A stretch of DNA of 64,000 bases from an uncultured Dorea sp. (GCA_910585725.1 CAJUFA010000013.1:1-64000); one strand, 5' to 3'; positions 41,771 through 51,401 are shown, counted from the first letter of the stretch. Program-made: numbers and translations. The notes: a model not told the origin generated them from the letters alone.

Positions 41771-43483
41771 ATGCGGGTAATTGATTTTAAGGACGCAAGC
41801 TGCAGGCATTGTTATAAGTGCGTGCGCAATTGCGAGGTAAAAGCGATCTCGGTGGAGAATGAGCAGGCGCATATCATGAAAGATCACTGCATTAACTGCG
41901 GACACTGCCTGGAAGTTTGTCCGCAGAATGCGAAGACGTTCGCAAGCGATATGGATCGTGTAAAGGGATATCTTAGGCAGGGGATGAAGGTGATCATCTC
42001 GATTGCTCCGTCTTATCTGGGAGTTTTGGAATATGATAAGCCGGGGCAGGTAGTGGACGCCCTGAAGCGCCTGGGATTCTACGAGGTGCGGGAAACGGCG
42101 GAGGGCGCGGCCCTCGTCACGAAGGAATATGCGCGGCTGCTTGAGGAGAAGCAGATGAAGAATATTATCACCACATGCTGTCCAAGCGTCAATGACCTGA
42201 TTGAGAAATATTACCCGTCGCTGGTATCTATGATGGCGCCGGTCGTATCTCCGATGGTGGCGCACGGCCGTCTGATCAAGAGTATCTACGGGGAGGATGT
42301 AAAGGCGGTGTTCTTAGGTCCGTGTATCGCCAAGAAAGAAGAGGCGATCGGGGACGAGCGTGTGAGGGGAGCGATCGACGCGATCCTGACCTTTGAAGAG
42401 ATAACCGGATGGTGGGAAGCGGAGGGAATCGATATCCATCGGTGCGAGGATCAGCCCATGGGCAACCCAAGTCCGAAGGTGAACCGGCTCTATCCCATCA
42501 GCGGGGGAGTGATCCAGTCTGTTCTGGCGGGTACGGCTGAGGAACAGTATTATAAAGTACATATTGACGGATTGAAGAATTGTATGGAATTATTCAGTGA
42601 ATTGGAGAAAGGCGAGATACAGAGCTGTTTCTTCGAGGTAAATGTCTGTGAAGGAGGGTGTATCAAGGGGCCTGCCTCGGATAAATGGCAGCAGTCCATG
42701 GTCCGTGCGAAGATGGATATTGAAAAACAGGTGCTCCACAGAGAAGAGGCAGAGGGAATAGACGGCGCAAGCCTGAGCCTCCATAAGACATTTACCGACA
42801 GGCGCGTGGTAGATAAGCAGCCCTCCGAACAGGAGATGCAGGATGTTCTGCACGCTATGGGTAAATACACCAGAGAGGACGAATTAAACTGCGGAGCCTG
42901 TGGTTATGCAACTTGTCGGGCAAAAGCTGCCGCAGTGTTCCAGAAGAAAGCGGAGATCGGAATGTGTCTTCCATATGCCCTTGCCCAGGCAGAGTCCATG
43001 TCGAATATCGTCATGGACGTGACGCCGAGTATGATCATGATTGTGGATAAAGATATGCGGATCCGAGAATGCAATAAAAAGGCAATGGAAATGCTGGGCG
43101 TGTCGCGGGAAGAGGCTTTGGAACGTTATATTTTCGAATTTTTAGACGATAAAGATATTATGGAGGTATTGACGACAAAGAGGCAGATTATTCATAAAAA
43201 GATGAATCTGGATACCGTGAAGCTTAAGGTGGTAGAGACGATTATCTATATCGACAGCCTGGAATCTGTTCTTGTGACCTATCAGGATATTACGAAAGAA
43301 GAGAAGGCGAAGGAGCAGCATTATAACCTGAAGATAGAGACGGTGGAGATGGCGCAGAAGGTAATTGACAAGCAGATGATGGTTGCCCAGGAGATTGCGG
43401 GATTATTGGGGGAGACGACGGCAGAGACGAAGGTAACTCTGTCGAAGCTTAGAGATTCTATTCTGTTTGAAGAGGAAGAATAA
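41771..43483 (+). CDS. hydS: HydS-type sensory [FeFe] hydrogenase with PAS domain
   Basis: A 570-residue protein. Two N-terminal [4Fe-4S] clusters (CRHCYKCVRNCE, CINCGHCLEVCP) precede an H-cluster domain in which the three motifs are altered: TTCCPSVND, LGPCIAKKEEA and EVNVCEGGCIKGP. A further CGACGYATC...C Fe-S motif lies near residue 375, followed by a PAS domain (MIMIVDKDMRIRECNKKAMEML) and a C-terminal helical part. This order is that of sensory group C hydrogenases, thought to report H2 or redox state rather than turn over H2. The PP2C-type phosphatase starts one base after the stop, so signal output through dephosphorylation is likely (inference). Confidence 0.88.
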   Translation: MRVIDFKDASCRHCYKCVRNCEVKAISVENEQAHIMKDHCINCGHCLEVCPQNAKTFASDMDRVKGYLRQGMKVIISIAPSYLGVLEYDKPGQVVDALKRLGFYEVRETAEGAALVTKEYARLLEEKQMKNIITTCCPSVNDLIEKYYPSLVSMMAPVVSPMVAHGRLIKSIYGEDVKAVFLGPCIAKKEEAIGDERVRGAIDAILTFEEITGWWEAEGIDIHRCEDQPMGNPSPKVNRLYPISGGVIQSVLAGTAEEQYYKVHIDGLKNCMELFSELEKGEIQSCFFEVNVCEGGCIKGPASDKWQQSMVRAKMDIEKQVLHREEAEGIDGASLSLHKTFTDRRVVDKQPSEQEMQDVLHAMGKYTREDELNCGACGYATCRAKAAAVFQKKAEIGMCLPYALAQAESMSNIVMDVTPSMIMIVDKDMRIRECNKKAMEMLGVSREEALERYIFEFLDDKDIMEVLTTKRQIIHKKMNLDTVKLKVVETIIYIDSLESVLVTYQDITKEEKAKEQHYNLKIETVEMAQKVIDKQMMVAQEIAGLLGETTAETKVTLSKLRDSILFEEEE

Positions 43484-43484
43484 T

Positions 43485-44657
43485 ATGAGTGTGAGTGTGG
43501 ATATATCATGGAAAAGCCTGAATAAGCACGGGGAAGAGTTGTGCGGGGATAAGGTGGAGATATTGAAGACAAAGGATTCGGAGATCGTGATACTGGCGGA
43601 CGGTATGGGAAGCGGAGTAAAGGCGAATATTCTGGCTACGCTTACGTCTAAGATCCTGGGAACGATGTTCCGGGAGGGGGCTTCAATCGAGTCCTGCGTC
43701 GGGACCATTGCAAAGACGCTGCCGGTTTGCAGGGTCAGGGAAGTCGCTTACGCCACATTCAGTATTCTGCAGATTTTTCATAACGGAGAAGCATATCTGG
43801 TAGAATTCGATAATCCTCTGTGTATCTTTGTAAGAGACGGGAAGATTATGAATTATCCTTATAAGGAAAGGTTGATTGAAGGGAAGAATATTCGGGAATA
43901 CCGTTTCAACGTAAGACTGAAGGATTGTTTTGTGCTGATGAGCGACGGTGTAATCTGGGCAGGTGAAGGAGAACTCATGAATCTGGGCTGGACATGGGAG
44001 GATATGGCGGACTATACGCTGAAATGTACGAAGCAGACCCTGTCTTCGTCCCGCCTGGCGGCGATGTTAAGCCAATTATGCGACGACCTGTACGGCAATA
44101 AGCCCGGAGACGATACGACGGTTGCCGTGGCAAGGGTAATCGAGCGCCGGATTGTCAATATATTCACAGGACCTCCGATGCATAAAGAGGATGACGAAAG
44201 AGTGGTCCGTGATTTCATGAAGCAGGAGGGGAAGAAGGTCGTCTGCGGCGGTACCAGCGCCAATATCACGTCGCGGGTATTAAAAAGGGAGATTGTGACC
44301 TCGGTGAATTACGCTGATCCGACGGTGCCTCCGATGGCAACTATAGAAGGAATGGATCTTGTGACAGAGGGCGTCCTGACTATAGGAAAATCATTAGGGC
44401 TTTTGAAGCGCTATGAGAACGACGAATTTGACGAGGCATTCTTTGATGAACTGGATGCTGATAACGGGGCGGCAAAGCTTGCAAAACTCATTATAGAAGA
44501 ATGTACGCAGTTGAATCTGTTTGTGGGAAAAGCAATGAATGTGGCGCACAAGAATTCTAATCTGCCTTTTGACTTAAGCGTCAGGATGAATCTGGTAGAG
44601 CAATTGAAAGAATGTGCAGAGAATCTGGGCAAGGCTGTGAATGTAAGATATTATTAA
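43485..44657 (+). CDS. SpoIIE/PP2C-type protein phosphatase
   Basis: A 390-residue phosphatase. The metal-binding motif is VILADGMGSGVKANI, then VLMSDGVIWAGEG and PGDDTTVAVAR, matching the SpoIIE-type PP2C fold. The C-terminal 150 residues (GTSANITSRVLKREIVTS onward) form an extra domain I cannot name. ATG 43485 directly follows the hydS stop, so the two are translationally coupled. The natural target may be a phosphorylated anti-sigma-antagonist or a partner in this operon, but neither an anti-sigma kinase nor a STAS protein is seen here. Confidence 0.88.
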   Translation: MSVSVDISWKSLNKHGEELCGDKVEILKTKDSEIVILADGMGSGVKANILATLTSKILGTMFREGASIESCVGTIAKTLPVCRVREVAYATFSILQIFHNGEAYLVEFDNPLCIFVRDGKIMNYPYKERLIEGKNIREYRFNVRLKDCFVLMSDGVIWAGEGELMNLGWTWEDMADYTLKCTKQTLSSSRLAAMLSQLCDDLYGNKPGDDTTVAVARVIERRIVNIFTGPPMHKEDDERVVRDFMKQEGKKVVCGGTSANITSRVLKREIVTSVNYADPTVPPMATIEGMDLVTEGVLTIGKSLGLLKRYENDEFDEAFFDELDADNGAAKLAKLIIEECTQLNLFVGKAMNVAHKNSNLPFDLSVRMNLVEQLKECAENLGKAVNVRYY

Positions 44658-44686
44658 TAACTATAAAAGGAAAGAGGATTAGCAAA

Positions 44687-45742
44687 ATGAAGCAGATTTT
44701 TGGAAAAAGCCAAAGCGGAAATTTAAAAGAAGCAGTCCGCGGAATCAGTAGACCGCAATTTCTGATGTTGTTTTCTAACGGAGATCAGTTTGAGGCGCAT
44801 GTAAAAGAGTTGGAGGAGCTGTATCCGGAAGTGCCAAGCATCGGGTGTATCGGTATGAGTTATGATTCGAAGGTGGTGGAAAAAGGGGTAGGCGTGATCG
44901 CGTTTTCAGACGGAATAATCGCGGCGGCAAACGTACTGGAAGAGGCGTCAAGTATGCCTGTCAAATATATCGGCCGGTTAGAGAAAGATGTAAATCAGGT
45001 AAACGGTTCTTACGAAGATACCGTCTGTATTGATTTTTGTACCGGAAACGACGCCTGTGTGCTGACCACGCTTCATTCAGTATTAAAACACAGGAGGATT
45101 TCTCTGGTAGGGGGAACCGGAGACGCGGGAAAAGTGTCGGCTAACGGGAAGATCTATGAGGACGCCGTGGCTTATGCCGTGATCAAGAATCAGAACGGCA
45201 GAGTAAAAACATATAAAGAGAATATCTACAGACAGATGGAAAATTATCGGTTCATTGCGTCGCAGACGGATAAAGCACAATATAAATTAGGAGCTTTAAA
45301 CGGTAAACCGGCAAAGCAGGTGTATCAGGATATTCTCAAGGTGTCGGAGCAGGAGATTACGACGCAGACTTTTAAGAATCCGTTCGGCAAATTGAATGGC
45401 GACGATACCTGTATTATATCCATAAAAGAAGTGAGCGGCAGCGCGCTGACATGTTTCAGGCAGGTCAATGATTCGGACGTTCTGGTTCTGCTGGAGCTGG
45501 GGGATTACAGAGCGGTTGTAAATGATACGATCCGTATGATACAGCAGGATTTTTCAAAGATATCGGCGATATTTTCCGTAAACTGTCTGTTCCGGTATCT
45601 GTTGTTTACGCAGAATAATTATATGCAGGAATACCTGAATGATATGAGCAGGCTGGGAAACCATGCGGGTCTTGTGGGATATGGGGAGCATTATAATGAT
45701 CGGTTTGTCAATCAGTCTATGACTTGCGTAGTGTTTGAGTAA
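44687..45742 (+). CDS. FIST-domain sensory protein
   Basis: A 351-residue cytoplasmic protein. The N-terminal half (FLMLFSNGD, SIGCIGMSYDSKVVEKGVGVIAF, LVGGTGDAG) and C-terminal half (LNGKPAKQVYQDIL, PFGKLNGDDTCIISI, FRQVNDSDVLVLLE) match FIST and FIST_C domains, which are proposed ligand-binding sensor modules often found with chemotaxis or cyclic-nucleotide signalling proteins. It sits between the phosphatase and an MCP-like protein, which is a typical FIST neighbour. The ligand is unknown. ATG 44687 is chosen; the frame runs back into the phosphatase gene. Confidence 0.85.
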   Translation: MKQIFGKSQSGNLKEAVRGISRPQFLMLFSNGDQFEAHVKELEELYPEVPSIGCIGMSYDSKVVEKGVGVIAFSDGIIAAANVLEEASSMPVKYIGRLEKDVNQVNGSYEDTVCIDFCTGNDACVLTTLHSVLKHRRISLVGGTGDAGKVSANGKIYEDAVAYAVIKNQNGRVKTYKENIYRQMENYRFIASQTDKAQYKLGALNGKPAKQVYQDILKVSEQEITTQTFKNPFGKLNGDDTCIISIKEVSGSALTCFRQVNDSDVLVLLELGDYRAVVNDTIRMIQQDFSKISAIFSVNCLFRYLLFTQNNYMQEYLNDMSRLGNHAGLVGYGEHYNDRFVNQSMTCVVFE

Positions 45743-45756
45743 AGGGGGAAAGAGAC

Positions 45757-46707
45757 ATGTTTTTTGGGAAAAGAAATCATAAAGAGATCAGAGAGGCCGC
45801 TGAAGGCATGGATAATCTGAATCCGGTACTGCACGTAATTGACACGCTGAAGGATTATCACAAAGACGTTGTGAAAAAGGAAGTGGATTCTCTGTGGGAA
45901 TTGAATGAAATCAGAAGGTCTTTCGGAGGCGTCCTGAAGGAAACGGAGAATTTTCAGGGAAGGCTGCAGGACTTTGAGCAGAATTTTTCCAGTATAGAGC
46001 AAGTCTCCGGTGAATTTGCGGCGGTGAGGGATACGATAATCCAATCGGTGACGCATGCGCAGAACGGGGTAGAAGAATTGAAGTCTACCTCCGAACAGGT
46101 TGCGGCATATTTCAGCGAGATGGAGCAGACGTTTGAAAGTCTGCAGAAAGCCGTTGAGACAATAAGGCAGTGTACCGATAAGATCGTATCCATTGCCGAT
46201 CAGACGAATCTCCTTGCGATCAATGCCTCTATAGAAGCGGCGCGCGCCGGTGAACACGGAAAGGGATTTGCGGTCGTGGCGGTGGAGGTTAAAAAGCTTG
46301 CCGACGAGATCAAGAGCCTGACCAGGGAAGTGGGTTCAGGTATCCAGGCGGTAGAGCAGGGAACAGACCATCTGAACGGCAGTATCAATATTTCTCAGAA
46401 TGCATTGGAAGAAAGTATCAATAAGGTGCAGGAAACATATGATATGTTTGATGAGATTACCCGGGCTGCAGAAGGGACGACGACCGTACATACAGCGATC
46501 TCCGATGTGATCAGCCAGTCAAAATCGGGGCTTCAGGTTCTGTGCGGATTCTTTGAACGGGTAAAAAATCAGTATCAGGAAGTTGTGAAGCATATTAATA
46601 AAGCGGCCAGGCTGGGGACGACGAAGAGCGCAATGTTCGAAGACGTGGATAATATGATGTCTCAAATTCCGCCGGTCGTAAAAGATTATACGTCGCATCG
46701 TGAATAA
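45757..46707 (+). CDS. Soluble methyl-accepting chemotaxis-like protein
   Basis: A 316-residue protein without membrane helices. The signalling hairpin tip is clear: SIADQTNLLAINASIEAARAGEHGKGFAVVA, quoted here in part as DQTNLLAINASIEAARAG, then VKKLADEIKSLTREV. The N-terminal 130 residues are helical coiled coil. It follows the FIST gene by 14 bases and ends the sensory operon. No che genes are nearby, so it may signal to a remote CheA or act as a scaffold for the FIST protein. Confidence 0.9.
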   Translation: MFFGKRNHKEIREAAEGMDNLNPVLHVIDTLKDYHKDVVKKEVDSLWELNEIRRSFGGVLKETENFQGRLQDFEQNFSSIEQVSGEFAAVRDTIIQSVTHAQNGVEELKSTSEQVAAYFSEMEQTFESLQKAVETIRQCTDKIVSIADQTNLLAINASIEAARAGEHGKGFAVVAVEVKKLADEIKSLTREVGSGIQAVEQGTDHLNGSINISQNALEESINKVQETYDMFDEITRAAEGTTTVHTAISDVISQSKSGLQVLCGFFERVKNQYQEVVKHINKAARLGTTKSAMFEDVDNMMSQIPPVVKDYTSHRE

Positions 46708-46732
46708 CGCGAAAATTTACTTTACATATTTA

Positions 46733-46763
46733 TGCCAGTGGACTTTGCCACTGGCAGTTTTTA
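46733..46763 (+). terminator. Terminator of the hydS operon
   Basis: TGCCAGTGG pairs with CCACTGGCA over a 6-base loop, followed by GTTTTT. It lies between convergent operons. Confidence 0.85.
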
Positions 46764-46771
46764 TATAAGGA

Positions 46772-48067
46772 TTATAATTGCTCAAGAGTGTTGAAGAATT
46801 CCGGGTAAGAGACGTCGACGCATTGACTGTTTTCGATGATAGTCTCTCCTTCTGATGTTAATCCCGCTATTGCAAACGCCATTGCGATGCGATGATCCAG
46901 GTAACTCTTGATCCGCGCTCCTTTGAGAGGTTTTCCGCCTTCTATGATCATGCCGTCGTCCGTAGGCGTAACGTCTGCGCCCATGGCTCTGAGGTTCTCT
47001 GTTACGGTATAGATACGGTTCGTTTCTTTTACTTTTAATTCCGCCGCATCTTTTATTATGGTCGTGCCGGCGGCGCAGGCAGCCATGACCGCAATGATAG
47101 GAATCTCGTCGATTAGTGTCGGAATGAGACTTCCTTCTATAGTGACGCCGTGAAGCGGGCTGTACCTGGCAAGGATATCCGCAGTGGGTTCTCCGCCGGC
47201 ATTCCGCTCGTTCAGGTAAGCGATATCCGCGCCCATAGCCCGGCATACATTAAGGATTCCCGCCCGGGTAGGATTTGTTCCTACATTTTTAATCAATAAC
47301 TCCGAACCCGGGACAAGAAGCCCTGCGGCTATAAAATATGCCGCCGACGAGATGTCGCCGGGCACCTGGATCGTCTGTCCATAGAGTTCCTTACAGGGAT
47401 GTACGCGCGCGGTGGCCGTGCCGTTTTCTTGAAGGGTGGAAGATATGTCCGCGCCGAAGCTTCTGAGCATCAGTTCCGTATGATTGCGGGAAAGCGCCGG
47501 TTCATCCACGGAGGTTTCTCCGTTGGCATAAAGTCCGGCGAGGAGGACCGCGGATTTTACCTGGGCGGAAGCAACCGGAGACTGATAATGGATGCCGTGG
47601 AGATCTCCCGGCTCTACTTTGAGAGGAGCACAGTTATTGTTGTTGATACTTTGGATGCGCGCCCCCATCTTATTTAACGGAGTCATGACGCGTCCCATAG
47701 GACGGGAATTCAGGGATTCGTCTCCCGACATGGCGGAAGAAAAGTTCTGGCCTGCCAGAATACCGGACAGGAGTCTTGTGGTCGTTCCGCTGTTCCCCAC
47801 GTCTAATGTGCAGGAAGGAGCCGATAATCCGCGGAGTCCTTTACCATAGACCAGAATGCAGTCCTTTTCTTCTGTAATTTCGATTCCCATTCTCTGAAAG
47901 CATTTGATGGTGGACAGGCAATCCGCGCCTTTTAAGAAATTTGTAATTCTTGTAGTTCCAAGCGCGATGGAACCGAACATGACGGAACGGTGGGATATGG
48001 ACTTGTCCCCCGGAACGGTGATCTCGCCTTTTAGGTTATTTCCTGTATAAATACTTTTAGCGCTCAT
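46772..48067 (-). CDS. aroA: 3-phosphoshikimate 1-carboxyvinyltransferase
   Basis: EPSP synthase of the shikimate pathway: joins shikimate 3-phosphate and PEP. ATG 48067 gives 431 residues, the usual length; a longer upstream frame overlaps tyrA and is unlikely. Marks include VPGDKSISHRSVMFGS, VGNSGTTTRLLSGILAG, SRPMGRVMTPLNKMGA and the C-terminal DHRIAMAFAIAGL. The start overlaps the tyrA stop by 11 bases (ATGAGCGCTAA), so the genes are translationally coupled. Confidence 0.97.
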   Translation of the reverse strand: MSAKSIYTGNNLKGEITVPGDKSISHRSVMFGSIALGTTRITNFLKGADCLSTIKCFQRMGIEITEEKDCILVYGKGLRGLSAPSCTLDVGNSGTTTRLLSGILAGQNFSSAMSGDESLNSRPMGRVMTPLNKMGARIQSINNNNCAPLKVEPGDLHGIHYQSPVASAQVKSAVLLAGLYANGETSVDEPALSRNHTELMLRSFGADISSTLQENGTATARVHPCKELYGQTIQVPGDISSAAYFIAAGLLVPGSELLIKNVGTNPTRAGILNVCRAMGADIAYLNERNAGGEPTADILARYSPLHGVTIEGSLIPTLIDEIPIIAVMAACAAGTTIIKDAAELKVKETNRIYTVTENLRAMGADVTPTDDGMIIEGGKPLKGARIKSYLDHRIAMAFAIAGLTSEGETIIENSQCVDVSYPEFFNTLEQL

Positions 48068-49151
48068 AGACAATGTACCTGAATTTCTGCAGAATCTGTG
48101 CGGCTCTTTTAGAAGATGCTTCGTCATAGAATTCAATACGCAGAACCCCTTCTTCAAATTCTCTGTTATGTATAATGCCGATATTCTTAAGGTTTAGATT
48201 ATTGGAGGCCAGGATTGTGGCAATCGCTGCGATTCCTCCGGTCTCGTCGATAATATCGCAGTAGACTTCATATGCTTTTTTGATCGGCCCTGCGGAGGAT
48301 GCCGGAAAGGAGTTCCGGTAATTCCTTGAGGTGTCGAACATGTGATAGATTCCCTGTGCGTCTTCCTGATCGATCATGTCTTTGGCATGATTCAGGAAGG
48401 AGATATAGCTTTTCAGAATCCGGGATATATTTTCTTTGTTTTTTAGGCAGATGTGCTGCCACATGGTCGGAGAGGAAGAAGCGATACGGGTAATATCTTT
48501 GAAACCGCCCGCGGCAAGGTTCTTCATCAACTCTTCTTTTGTATCCGTATCACGCACGAAATTCACCAGGCTGGATGCGATGATATGAGGCAGATGGCTG
48601 ATGGTTCCGGTCACACAATCATGTTCCTGGTAGTCCAGAAGAACAGGGATAGCATGCAGAAATTGAATGAATTTTGTATAGCGCGCTATCTTTTCCTGTG
48701 AAACTTTGCCCGACGGCGTAAGTATATAATATGCATTTTCAATCAGCATTGCCTTGGAGTTGACATAACCGCTTTTTTCCGAACCAGCCATGGGATGTCC
48801 GCCGATAAAGTATTCTTCAATCCCAAGATTCTCCACTTCTTTGTGGATATTCGTCTTCACGCTTCCTACGTCAGTCAGAATGCAGTCCTCGTGAAGGTAG
48901 TTTTTTATCTGCTTAAGATAAGCGGTATTATAAGATACCGGGGCGCACAGGAAGAGATAGCTGCATTGGCGAAAGTTATCGTCAATGGTTGTCGCCGCTA
49001 CATCGATGACGGATTCCTGGGTTGCCAGCGCCAGAGTCTCTTTGTTCTTATCAAAGGCTGTGATCTCATAGTCGGGAAAGTACTGCCGGATCGCCCGTGC
49101 GATGGAACCTCCGATGAGACCTAAGCCGATAAAGCCGATTTTATGCTTCAT
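48057..49151 (-). CDS. tyrA: Prephenate dehydrogenase with ACT domain
   Basis: Converts prephenate to 4-hydroxyphenylpyruvate for tyrosine synthesis. The 364-residue protein has the NAD site IGFIGLGLIGGSIARAI, the active-site GGHPMAGSEKSGY and SHLPHIIASSLVNF with its catalytic His, then a C-terminal ACT-like domain (about 295-364) that probably binds tyrosine for feedback control. AAGGAG precedes the start. It is the first gene of a tyrA-aroA unit on the minus strand. Confidence 0.95.
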   Translation of the reverse strand: MKHKIGFIGLGLIGGSIARAIRQYFPDYEITAFDKNKETLALATQESVIDVAATTIDDNFRQCSYLFLCAPVSYNTAYLKQIKNYLHEDCILTDVGSVKTNIHKEVENLGIEEYFIGGHPMAGSEKSGYVNSKAMLIENAYYILTPSGKVSQEKIARYTKFIQFLHAIPVLLDYQEHDCVTGTISHLPHIIASSLVNFVRDTDTKEELMKNLAAGGFKDITRIASSSPTMWQHICLKNKENISRILKSYISFLNHAKDMIDQEDAQGIYHMFDTSRNYRNSFPASSAGPIKKAYEVYCDIIDETGGIAAIATILASNNLNLKNIGIIHNREFEEGVLRIEFYDEASSKRAAQILQKFRYIVYER

Positions 49152-49253
49152 AGCGATTCTCCTTGTCCTATATTTATATATTCTCTATTGTACCCTCCGG
49201 GCGTCTGGTTTGCAATTTATTTACGAGAAAATTGTAAATCATGTATAAAAGAG

Positions 49254-49282
49254 TTGTAATACCCTTGCTTTTTTAGTACAAT
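49254..49282 (+). promoter_or_regulatory. Promoter of the EF-G-like gene
   Basis: TTGTAA (49254-49259), a 17-base spacer and TACAAT (49277-49282), 43 bases before the start codon. Confidence 0.6.
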
Positions 49283-49325
49283 ATAAACATGAGATTTTTA
49301 CTAAGAATAAGGAGGCACCGAAAAT

Positions 49326-51401
49326 ATGAAGGTTTACAGGACTGACGAGATCAGGAACGTAGTTCTCTTAGGACATGGGGGGAGCGGCAAGACAAGCCTT
49401 GTTGAAGCGATGGCTTATGTATCTGGAGCAACGAACCGTATGGGGAAGATCACAGACCACAATACGATCAGTGATTTCGATAAAGAGGAACAGAAGAGAG
49501 AATTTTCAATCAGTACGACGCTGATACCGATCGAGTGGGAGAAGGCGAAGATCAATGTACTGGATACACCGGGATACTTTGATTTTGTCGGCGAGGTTGA
49601 AGAAGCGGTCAGCGCGGCGGACGCCGCGGTAATCGTAGTATCAGGCAAGGCCGGTGTGGAAGTCGGAACGGAGAAAGCATGGGAATTATGTGATAAGTAC
49701 AATCTTCCGCGTATGATCTATGTAACAGAGATGGATGTAGACGACGCAAGTTTCCGTCAGGTAGTAGAGGATCTGAACGACAGATATGGTAAGGTGATCG
49801 CACCTCATTTCCAGCCTATCAGAGAGAATGAAAAGCTGGTTGGTTACGTTAATGTCATCAAGAATGCCGGAAGGCGTTATACAGGTATTGGACAGAGAGA
49901 GGAATGTGAGATTCCGGATTACTGTAAACCGAATCTGGAGACTTACCGCGAAAAACTGTTAGAGGCAGTGGCGGAGATCAGCGACGAGTATATGGAGAGA
50001 TACTTTGCCGGGGAGGAATTTTCCGTAGAGGAGATCCGCGCCGCGATGCGTACCGAAGTTATGGAAGGCAGGATCGTTCCGGTCGCCATGGGTTCAAACA
50101 TACAGGCACAGGGCGTTGCAAACCTCCTGTCGGATATAGTAAGATTCTTCCCAAGCCCGGATTGGAGAGAATGTGCGGGAATTAACCGTAAGACCAATGA
50201 GATCTACGAGGCGAATTATGATTTCGCGAAAGCAAAGTCAGCATATGTATTCAAGACTATGGTGGATCCGTTTATCGGTAAATACTCTTTCATTAAGGTA
50301 TGTTCCGGTGTATTAAAGGGCGAGGATACTCTTTATAACGCGGATAGTGAGACGGATGAGAAACTTGGAAAGATCTATACGATGGTAGGAAATAAGCCGG
50401 TAGAAGTGAAAGAATTGTTTGCCGGGGATATCGGAGCGATCGCCAAGCTTACAAATACGAAGACAGGGGATACCCTTTCTGTAAAAGCGACGCCGATACT
50501 CTTTGGAAGGACGGAATATTCCAAGCCGTATACATATATGAAGTATGTAACCAAGAACAAAGGCGACGAAGATAAAGTTTCCCAGGCTCTTCAGAAGATG
50601 ATGGCGGAGGATATCACGCTGAAGGCAATGAACGACAGCGAGAACCGTCAGACACTGATCTACGGTATGGGCGACCAGCATCTGGAGATCGCGGTGAGCA
50701 AGCTTCTTGAAAGATATAAATGTGAAGTGACGTTAGAGACGCCAAAGGTAGCGTTCCGCGAGACGATCCGCAAGACCTCCGACGTGGATACCAAGTATAA
50801 GAAACAGTCCGGCGGACATGGGCAGTACGGACATGTTAAGATGAAATTTGCATCATCCGGCGATCTGGATACACCGTATGTTTTTGAAGAGACGGTAGTC
50901 GGCGGCGCGGTTCCGAAGAATTACTTCCCGGCAGTGGAGAAGGGGCTCCAGGAATCCGTCCTTAAGGGACCTCTGGCAGGTTATCCGGTAGTCGGCGTTA
51001 AGGCGACGCTGTACGACGGTTCTTATCATCCGGTAGATTCTTCCGAGATGGCGTTTAAGACCGCGACGATACAGGCGTTCAAGAAAGGATTCATGGAGGC
51101 GAATCCTGTACTCTTAGAGCCGATTGCTTCTATTAAAGTAGTGGTTCCGGATGATTATACCGGAGACGTTATGGGCGATCTGAATAAGAGACGCGGCCGT
51201 GTGCTCGGTATGAACCCTATCGCAGGCGGTTTCCAGGAGATCGTGGCCGATATTCCGATGACAGGCGTATTCGGATATTGTACGGTATTACGTTCCATGA
51301 CAGGCGGAAGAGGAAACTATTCTTATGAATTTGCGCGTTACGAGCAGGCTCCGTCCGACGTGCAGGAGGCAGAGATCGCGAAGAGAGCGGCAGAAGAGTA
51401 A
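49326..51401 (+). CDS. EF-G paralogue with altered GTPase motifs
   Basis: A 691-residue protein with the full EF-G domain order and length. G1 is GHGGSGKTS instead of AHIDAGKTT. G3 reads DTPGYFDF: the catalytic His of DTPGHVDF is Tyr. G4, normally NKMD, reads TEMD. Domain IV is present (SGGHGQYGHVKM) and so is domain V (PMTGVFGYCTVLRSMTGGRGNY). The missing His and Asn-Lys predict weak or no canonical GTP hydrolysis and changed nucleotide specificity. It stands alone with its own promoter and terminator, away from ribosomal protein genes, so it is not the housekeeping fusA. An EF-G2 without GTPase activity is known in Bacteroides thetaiotaomicron; whether this one works likewise is an inference. 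Confidence 0.88.
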   Translation: MKVYRTDEIRNVVLLGHGGSGKTSLVEAMAYVSGATNRMGKITDHNTISDFDKEEQKREFSISTTLIPIEWEKAKINVLDTPGYFDFVGEVEEAVSAADAAVIVVSGKAGVEVGTEKAWELCDKYNLPRMIYVTEMDVDDASFRQVVEDLNDRYGKVIAPHFQPIRENEKLVGYVNVIKNAGRRYTGIGQREECEIPDYCKPNLETYREKLLEAVAEISDEYMERYFAGEEFSVEEIRAAMRTEVMEGRIVPVAMGSNIQAQGVANLLSDIVRFFPSPDWRECAGINRKTNEIYEANYDFAKAKSAYVFKTMVDPFIGKYSFIKVCSGVLKGEDTLYNADSETDEKLGKIYTMVGNKPVEVKELFAGDIGAIAKLTNTKTGDTLSVKATPILFGRTEYSKPYTYMKYVTKNKGDEDKVSQALQKMMAEDITLKAMNDSENRQTLIYGMGDQHLEIAVSKLLERYKCEVTLETPKVAFRETIRKTSDVDTKYKKQSGGHGQYGHVKMKFASSGDLDTPYVFEETVVGGAVPKNYFPAVEKGLQESVLKGPLAGYPVVGVKATLYDGSYHPVDSSEMAFKTATIQAFKKGFMEANPVLLEPIASIKVVVPDDYTGDVMGDLNKRRGRVLGMNPIAGGFQEIVADIPMTGVFGYCTVLRSMTGGRGNYSYEFARYEQAPSDVQEAEIAKRAAEE

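Noticed and set aside
47399..47849. + strand ORFs inside aroA
   Set aside because: Shadow frames of a confidently identified minus-strand gene.
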